Notes under the pieces: generated by a model
Told to the model about the DNA's origin: nothing
Database searches by the model: none
What the model saw: the letters and a program-made list of their open reading frames with translations, nothing else
Shown: piece after piece, positions 57,663 to 64,000 of the stretch
Layout of the letters: each line of letters starts with the position of its first letter
Position numbering within the stretch: position 1 is the first letter of the stretch
Position numbers and translations under genes: made by a program
NCBI GenBank assembly: GCA_963920635.1
Contig: OY987302.1
Location: forward strand, 45,263,500 to 45,327,499
Origin: Pseudeuparius sepicola
Lineage: Eukaryota > Arthropoda > Insecta > Coleoptera > Anthribidae
Length of the DNA stretch: 64,000 bases
Direction: 5' to 3'

Positions 57663-60600
57663 TAAGTATAGCTTGCCCCATATTATTTGTCAATACATTA
57701 TGACAAGGGTCATTTCTTTCAACTTTTAAATATTTTCTACAAGCACAAACAATAATTAAAATTCAATGAGACCATGCAACATTTTCATGACAATAAACAA
57801 GATAAATAGGGTGTCGACGGTAACAAATTTAATAGTTCAAATTTGACAAAAAGCAGAAATTTAAATAAAGCCATAATGGATTTCACGTGGTTCCAGGTGT
57901 GGGAAAATCATATTATATAAATTGATTATAATAATAGTTGCGCATTAGCAAAAGTATAATATAAAAGTAGGGGGGCACTTTTTGTCCCTTCTTGTCGATA
58001 TCCCTAACTTACAAAAAGCTACATAAGTACTTTGCAGCCTTTCTCATTAGGTGCAATAATCGTTCCCGTGTAAGTATAGCTTGCCCCGTATTTGTCAATA
58101 CATTATGACAACGGTCATTTCTTTCAACTTTTAAATATTTTCTACAAGCACAAACAATAATTAAAATTCAATGAGACCATGCAACATTTTCATGACAATA
58201 AACAAGATAAATAGGGTGTCGACGGTAACAAATTTAATAGTTCAAATTTGACAAAAAGCAGAAATTTAAATAAAGCCATAATGGATTTCACGTGGTTCCA
58301 GGTGTGGGAAAATCATATTATATAAATTGATTATAATAATAGTTGCGCATTAGCAAAAGTATAATATAAAAGTAGGGGGGCACTTTTTGTCCCTTCTTGT
58401 CGATATCCCTAACTTACAAAAAGCTACATAAGTACTTTGCAGCCTTTCTCATTAGGTGCAATAATCGTTCCCGTGTAAGTATAGCTTGCCCCGTATTTGT
58501 CAATACATTATGACAACGGTCATTTCTTTCAACTTTTAAATATTTTCTACAAGCACAAACAATAATTAAAATTCAATGAGACCATGCAACATTTTCATGA
58601 CAATAAACAAGATAAATAGGGTGTCGACGGTAACAAATTTAATAGTTCAAATTTGACAAAAAGCAGAAATTTAAATAAAGCCATAATGGATTTCACGTGG
58701 TTCCAGGTGTGGGAAAATCATATTATATAAATTGATTATAATAATAGTTGCGCATTAGCAAAAGTATAATATAAAAGTAGGGGGGCACTTTTTGTCCCTT
58801 CTTGTCGATATCCCTAACTTACAAAAAGCTACATAAGTACTTTGCAGCCTTTCTCATTAGGTGCAATAATCGTTCCCGTGTAAGTATAGCTTGCCCCGTA
58901 TTTGTCAATACATTATGACAACGGTCATTTCTTTCAACTTTTAAATATTTTCTACAAGCACAAACAATAATTAAAATTCAATGAGACCATGCAACATTTT
59001 CATGACAATAAACAAGATAAATAGGGTGTCGACGGTAACAAATTTAATAGTTCAAATTTGACAAAAAGCAGAAATTTAAATAAAGCCATAATGGATTTCA
59101 CGTGGTTCCAGGTGTGGGAAAATCATATTATATAAATTGATTATAATAATAGTTGCGCATTAGCAAAAGTATAATATAAAAGTAGGGGGGCACTTTTTGT
59201 CCCTTCTTGTCGATATCCCTAACTTACAAAAAGCTACATAAGTACTTTGCAGCCTTTCTCATTAGGTGCAATAATCGTTCCCGTGTAAGTATAGCTTGCC
59301 CCGTATTTGTCAATACATTATGACAACGGTCATTTCTTTCAACTTTTAAATATTTTCTACAAGCACAAACAATAATTAAAATTCAATGAGACCATGCAAC
59401 ATTTTCATGACAATAAACAAGATAAATAGGGTGTCGACGGTAACAAATTTAATAGTTCAAATTTGACAAAAAGCAGAAATTTAAATAAAGCCATAATGGA
59501 TTTCACGTGGTTCCAGGTGTGGGAAAATCATATTATATAAATTGATTATAATAATAGTTGCGCATTAGCAAAAGTATAATATAAAAGTAGGGGGGCACTT
59601 TTTGTCCCTTCTTGTCGATATCCCTAACTTACAAAAAGCTACATAAGTACTTTGCAGCCTTTCTCATTAGGTGCAATAATCGTTCCCGTGTAAGTATAGC
59701 TTGCCCCGTATTTGTCAATACATTATGACAACGGTCATTTCTTTCAACTTTTAAATATTTTCTACAAGCACAAACAATAATTAAAATTCAATGAGACCAT
59801 GCAACATTTTCATGACAATAAACAAGATAAATAGGGTGTCGACGGTAACAAATTTAATAGTTCAAATTTGACAAAAAGCAGAAATTTAAATAAAGCCATA
59901 ATGGATTTCACGTGGTTCCAGGTGTGGGAAAATCATATTATATAAATTGATTATAATAATAGTTGCGCATTAGCAAAAGTATAATATAAAAGTAGGGGGG
60001 CACTTTTTGTCCCTTCTTGTCGATATCCCTAACTTACAAAAAGCTACATAAGTACTTTGCAGCCTTTCTCATTAGGTGCAATAATCGTTCCCGTGTAAGT
60101 ATAGCTTGCCCCGTATTTGTCAATACATTATGACAACGGTCATTTCTTTCAACTTTTAAATATTTTCTACAAGCACAAACAATAATTAAAATTCAATGAG
60201 ACCATGCAACATTTTCATGACAATAAACAAGATAAATAGGGTGTCGACGGTAACAAATTTAATAGTTCAAATTTGACAAAAAGCAGAAATTTAAATAAAG
60301 CCATAATGGATTTCACGTGGTTCCAGGTGTGGGAAAATCATATTATATAAATTGATTATAATAATAGTTGCGCATTAGCAAAAGTATAATATAAAAGTAG
60401 GGGGGCACTTTTTGTCCCTTCTTGTCGATATCCCTAACTTACAAAAAGCTACATAAGTACTTTGCAGCCTTTCTCATTAGGTGCAATAATCGTTCCCGTG
60501 TAAGTATAGCTTGCCCCGTATTTGTCAATACATTATGACAACGGTCATTTCTTTCAACTTTTAAATATTTTCTACAAGCACAAACAATAATTAAAATTCA

Positions 60601-62120
60601 ATGAGACCATGCAACATTTTCATGACAATAAACAAGATAAATAGGGTGTCGACGGTAACAAATTTAATAGTTCAAATTTGACAAAAAGCAGAAATTTAAA
60701 TAAAGCCATAATGGATTTCACGTGGTTCCAGGTGTGGGAAAATCATATTATATAAATTGATTATAATAATAGTTGCGCATTAGCAAAAGTATAATATAAA
60801 AGTAGGGGGGCACTTTTTGTCCCTTCTTGTCGATATCCCTAACTTACAAAAAGCTACATAAGTACTTTGCAGCCTTTCTCATTAGGTGCAATAATCGTTC
60901 CCGTGTAAGTATAGCTTGCCCCGTATTTGTCAATACATTATGACAACGGTCATTTCTTTCAACTTTTAAATATTTTCTACAAGCACAAACAATAATTAAA
61001 ATTCAATGAGACCATGCAACATTTTCATGACAATAAACAAGATAAATAGGGTGTCGACGGTAACAAATTTAATAGTTCAAATTTGACAAAAAGCAGAAAT
61101 TTAAATAAAGCCATAATGGATTTCACGTGGTTCCAGGTGTGGGAAAATCATATTATATAAATTGATTATAATAATAGTTGCGCATTAGCAAAAGTATAAT
61201 ATAAAAGTAGGGGGGCACTTTTTGTCCCTTCTTGTCGATATCCCTAACTTACAAAAAGCTACATAAGTACTTTGCAGCCTTTCTCATTAGGTGCAATAAT
61301 CGTTCCCGTGTAAGTATAGCTTGCCCCGTATTTGTCAATACATTATGACAACGGTCATTTCTTTCAACTTTTAAATATTTTCTACAAGCACAAACAATAA
61401 TTAAAATTCAATGAGACCATGCAACATTTTCATGACAATAAACAAGATAAATAGGGTGTCGACGGTAACAAATTTAATAGTTCAAATTTGACAAAAAGCA
61501 GAAATTTAAATAAAGCCATAATGGATTTCACGTGGTTCCAGGTGTGGGAAAATCATATTATATAAATTGATTATAATAATAGTTGCGCATTAGCAAAAGT
61601 ATAATATAAAAGTAGGGGGGCACTTTTTGTCCCTTCTTGTCGATATCCCTAACTTACAAAAAGCTACATAAGTACTTTGCAGCCTTTCTCATTAGGTGCA
61701 ATAATCGTTCCCGTGTAAGTATAGCTTGCCCCGTATTTGTCAATACATTATGACAACGGTCATTTCTTTCAACTTTTAAATATTTTCTACAAGCACAAAC
61801 AATAATTAAAATTCAATGAGACCATGCAACATTTTCATGACAATAAACAAGATAAATAGGGTGTCGACGGTAACAAATTTAATAGTTCAAATTTGACAAA
61901 AAGCAGAAATTTAAATAAAGCCATAATGGATTTCACGTGGTTCCAGGTGTGGGAAAATCATATTATATAAATTGATTATAATAATAGTTGCGCATTAGCA
62001 AAAGTATAATATAAAAGTAGGGGGGCACTTTTTGTCCCTTCTTGTCGATATCCCTAACTTACAAAAAGCTACATAAGTACTTTGCAGCCTTTCTCATTAG
62101 GTGCAATAATCGTTCCCGTG
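57663..62120 (+). repeat. One 408-bp B monomer and ten 405-bp hybrid monomers
   Basis: After a 408-bp unit the landmark recurs at 58071, 58476, 58881, 59286, 59691, 60096, 60501, 60906, 61311 and 61716, exactly 405 bp each, to 62121. These read AAAATCATATTAT rather than AAAATGATATTAT and appear essentially identical, so this is the youngest or most homogenised part of the array. Confidence 0.93.
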
Positions 62121-64000
62121 TAAGTATAGCTTGCCCCGTATTTGTCAATACATTATGACAACGGTCATTTCTTTCAACTTTTAAATATTTTCTACAAGCA
62201 CAAACAATAATTAAAATTCAATGAGACCATGCAACATTTTCATGACAATAAACAAGATAAATAGGGTGTCGACGGTAACAAATTTAATAGTTCAAATTTG
62301 ACAAAAAGCAGAAATTTAAATAAAGCCATAATGGATTTCACGTGGTTCCAGGTGTGGGAAAATCATATTATATAAATTGATTATAATAATAGTTGCGCAT
62401 TAGCAAAAGTATAATATAAAAGTTGAGGGGCACTTTTTGTACCTTCTTGTCGATATACCTATCTTACAAAAAGCTACATAAGTTCTTCGCAGCCTTTCTC
62501 ATTGGGTGCAGTAATCGTTCTCGAGCTAAGGAAGCGCTTGCAAGCGGCTTGATATATCCTCGTTTTATACGTAGAAAAGCTGAGCCATTAAAATTGTTTT
62601 AACATAAATTATCCCATCATTGAACTCCTTCACTTTTGTTCATTTGTGAACAACCCCCCCCCCCCATCGACAAAGCCTATCTACGGCCCTCTATGATCGA
62701 ATTCACAGAATTATCGACAAAATAATATTATATACTTAATAATATTAAAAAATGTAAGTATAGCTTGCCCCATATTATTTGTCAATACATTATGACAAGG
62801 GTCATTTCTTTCAACTTTTAAATATTTTCTACAAGCACAAACAATAATTAAAATTCAATGAGACCATGCAACATTTTCATGACAATAAACAAGATAAATA
62901 GGGTGTCGACGGTAACAAATTTAATAGTTCAAATTTGACAAAAAGCAGAAATTTAAATAAAGCCATAATGGATTTCACGTGGTTCCAGGTGTGGGAAAAT
63001 GATATTATATAAATTGATTATAATAATAGTTGCGCATTAGCAAAAGTATAATATAAAAGTAGGGGGGCACTTTTTGTCCCTTCTTGTCGATATCCCTAAC
63101 TTACAAAAAGCTACATAAGTACTTTGCAGCCTTTCTCATTAGGTGCAATAATCGTTCCCGTGTAAGTATAGCTTGCCCCGTATTTGTCAATACATTATGA
63201 CAACGGTCATTTCTTTCAACTTTTAAATATTTTCTACAAGCACAAACAATAATTAAAATTCAATGAGACCATGCAACATTTTCATGACAATAAACAAGAT
63301 AAATAGGGTGTCGACGGTAACAAATTTAATAGTTCAAATTTGACAAAAAGCAGAAATTTAAATAAAGCCATAATGGATTTCACGTGGTTCCAGGTGTGGG
63401 AAAATGATATTATATAAATTGATTATAATAATAGTTGCGCATTAGCAAAAGTATAATATAAAAGTAGGGGGGCACTTTTTGTACCTTCTTGTCGATATAC
63501 CTATCTTACAAAAAGCTACATAAGTTCTTCGCAGCCTTTCTCATTGGGTGCAGTAATCGTTCTCGAGCTAAGGAAGCGCTTGCAAGCGGCTTGATATATC
63601 CTCGTTTTATACGTAGAAAAGCTGAGCCATTAAAATTGTTTTAACATAAATTATCCCATCATTGAACTCCTTCACTTTTGTTCATTTGTGAACAACCCCC
63701 CCCCCCCCCATCGACAAAGCCTATCTACGGCCCTCTATGATCGAATTCACAGAATTATCGACAAAATAATATTATATACTTAATAATATTAAAAAATGTA
63801 AGTATAGCTTGCCCCATATTATTTGTCAATACATTATGACAAGGGTCATTTCTTTCATCTTTTAAATATTTTCTACAAGCACAAACAATAATTAAAATTC
63901 AATGAGACCATGCAACATTTTCATGACAATAAACAAGATAAATAGGGTGTCGACGGTAACAAATTTAATAGTTCAAATTTGACAAAAAGCAGAAATTTAA
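62121..64000 (+). repeat. Return to tailed/tail-less alternation, cut by the window edge
   Basis: Units of 634 (62121), 408 (62755) and 636 bp (63163), then a B unit from 63799 that is cut at 64000. The tailed unit at 62121 carries AAGTTGAGGGGCAC, the form otherwise confined to the first three A copies at the left of the array, and the last B has the CATCTTTT marker. Confidence 0.9.

Larger units (their letters stand above)
40296..64000 (+). repeat. Satellite DNA array with higher-order structure, open at the right edge
   Basis: Head-to-tail repeats all starting at the landmark GTAAGTATAGCTTGCC. Tail-less monomers are 393, 405 or 408 bp. Tailed monomers add about 226 bp beginning at CTCGAGCTAAGG. 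CTCGAG occurs at 40486, 41514, 42543, 43570, 44597, 45624, 46651, 47678, 49884, 50911, 51938, 54144, 55171, 57428, 62520 and 63562. Neighbouring copies inside the array are almost identical, the mark of recent homogenisation by unequal exchange or conversion. There is no open frame of note. The array continues past 64000. Confidence 0.97.

Noticed and set aside
40296..64000. CRISPR-like or rDNA-type array
   Set aside because: Monomers of about 400 bp with no short repeats separated by unique spacers, no rRNA sequence and no coding; it is satellite DNA.

Overview
The window looks like AT-rich nuclear DNA from an insect. I cannot fix the order. The reasons are: no dense coding and no bacterial-type operons; many small inverted-repeat transposons whose ends read (A)CAGGGTG...CACCCTG(T); Tc1/mariner-type ends flanked by TA; a P-element-like transposon with a THAP zinc finger; TTAGG-type words; and a satellite of more than 23 kb. 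I found no intact host gene. The only recognisable protein-coding remnants are two THAP-domain sequences, one of them clearly a dead transposase.

Layout. 1-3.1 kb: two long inverted-repeat transposons side by side. 3.1-19.4 kb: mostly unassigned AT-rich DNA with a few CpG-rich patches (about 3.54-3.83, 4.08-4.24, 7.42-7.58 and 9.12-9.22 kb), decayed dispersed repeats present as pairs, and an inverted-repeat-bounded element (10.86-12.52 kb) that may hold a promoter on the minus strand. 19.4-23.2 kb: a small DNA transposon and a complex, duplicated, hairpin-rich element group. 23.3-31.3 kb: a succession of foldback/MITE elements and a THAP-domain fragment on the minus strand. 32.1-33.8 kb: the P-like element, with terminal repeats, flanking target repeat, THAP domain and transposase C-terminus, all mutated. 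34-39.7 kb: another foldback, a second copy of the 26.5-27.7 kb foldback, and unassigned sequence.

40.3-64.0 kb: one satellite array that runs off the right edge. Its basic monomer is about 393-408 bp. Some monomers carry an extra tail of about 226 bp with an XhoI-type CTCGAG site, a 12-bp perfect palindrome and a C12-14 tract. Tailed (A) and tail-less (B) monomers alternate as a 1027-bp higher-order repeat. Hybrid A/B monomers of 393 and 405 bp form their own sub-arrays, and 3 x 393 plus 3 x 1027 bp gives a 4260-bp repeat seen once in full and once truncated. The leftmost copy is diverged overall but keeps a 72-bp block identical to the array, which is the most notable possible functional signal in the window.

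The parts do not form a pathway. The window is best read as a repeat-rich, probably heterochromatic or pericentromere-like region in which transposons nest in one another up to the edge of a recombining satellite array. That chromosomal placement is inference.
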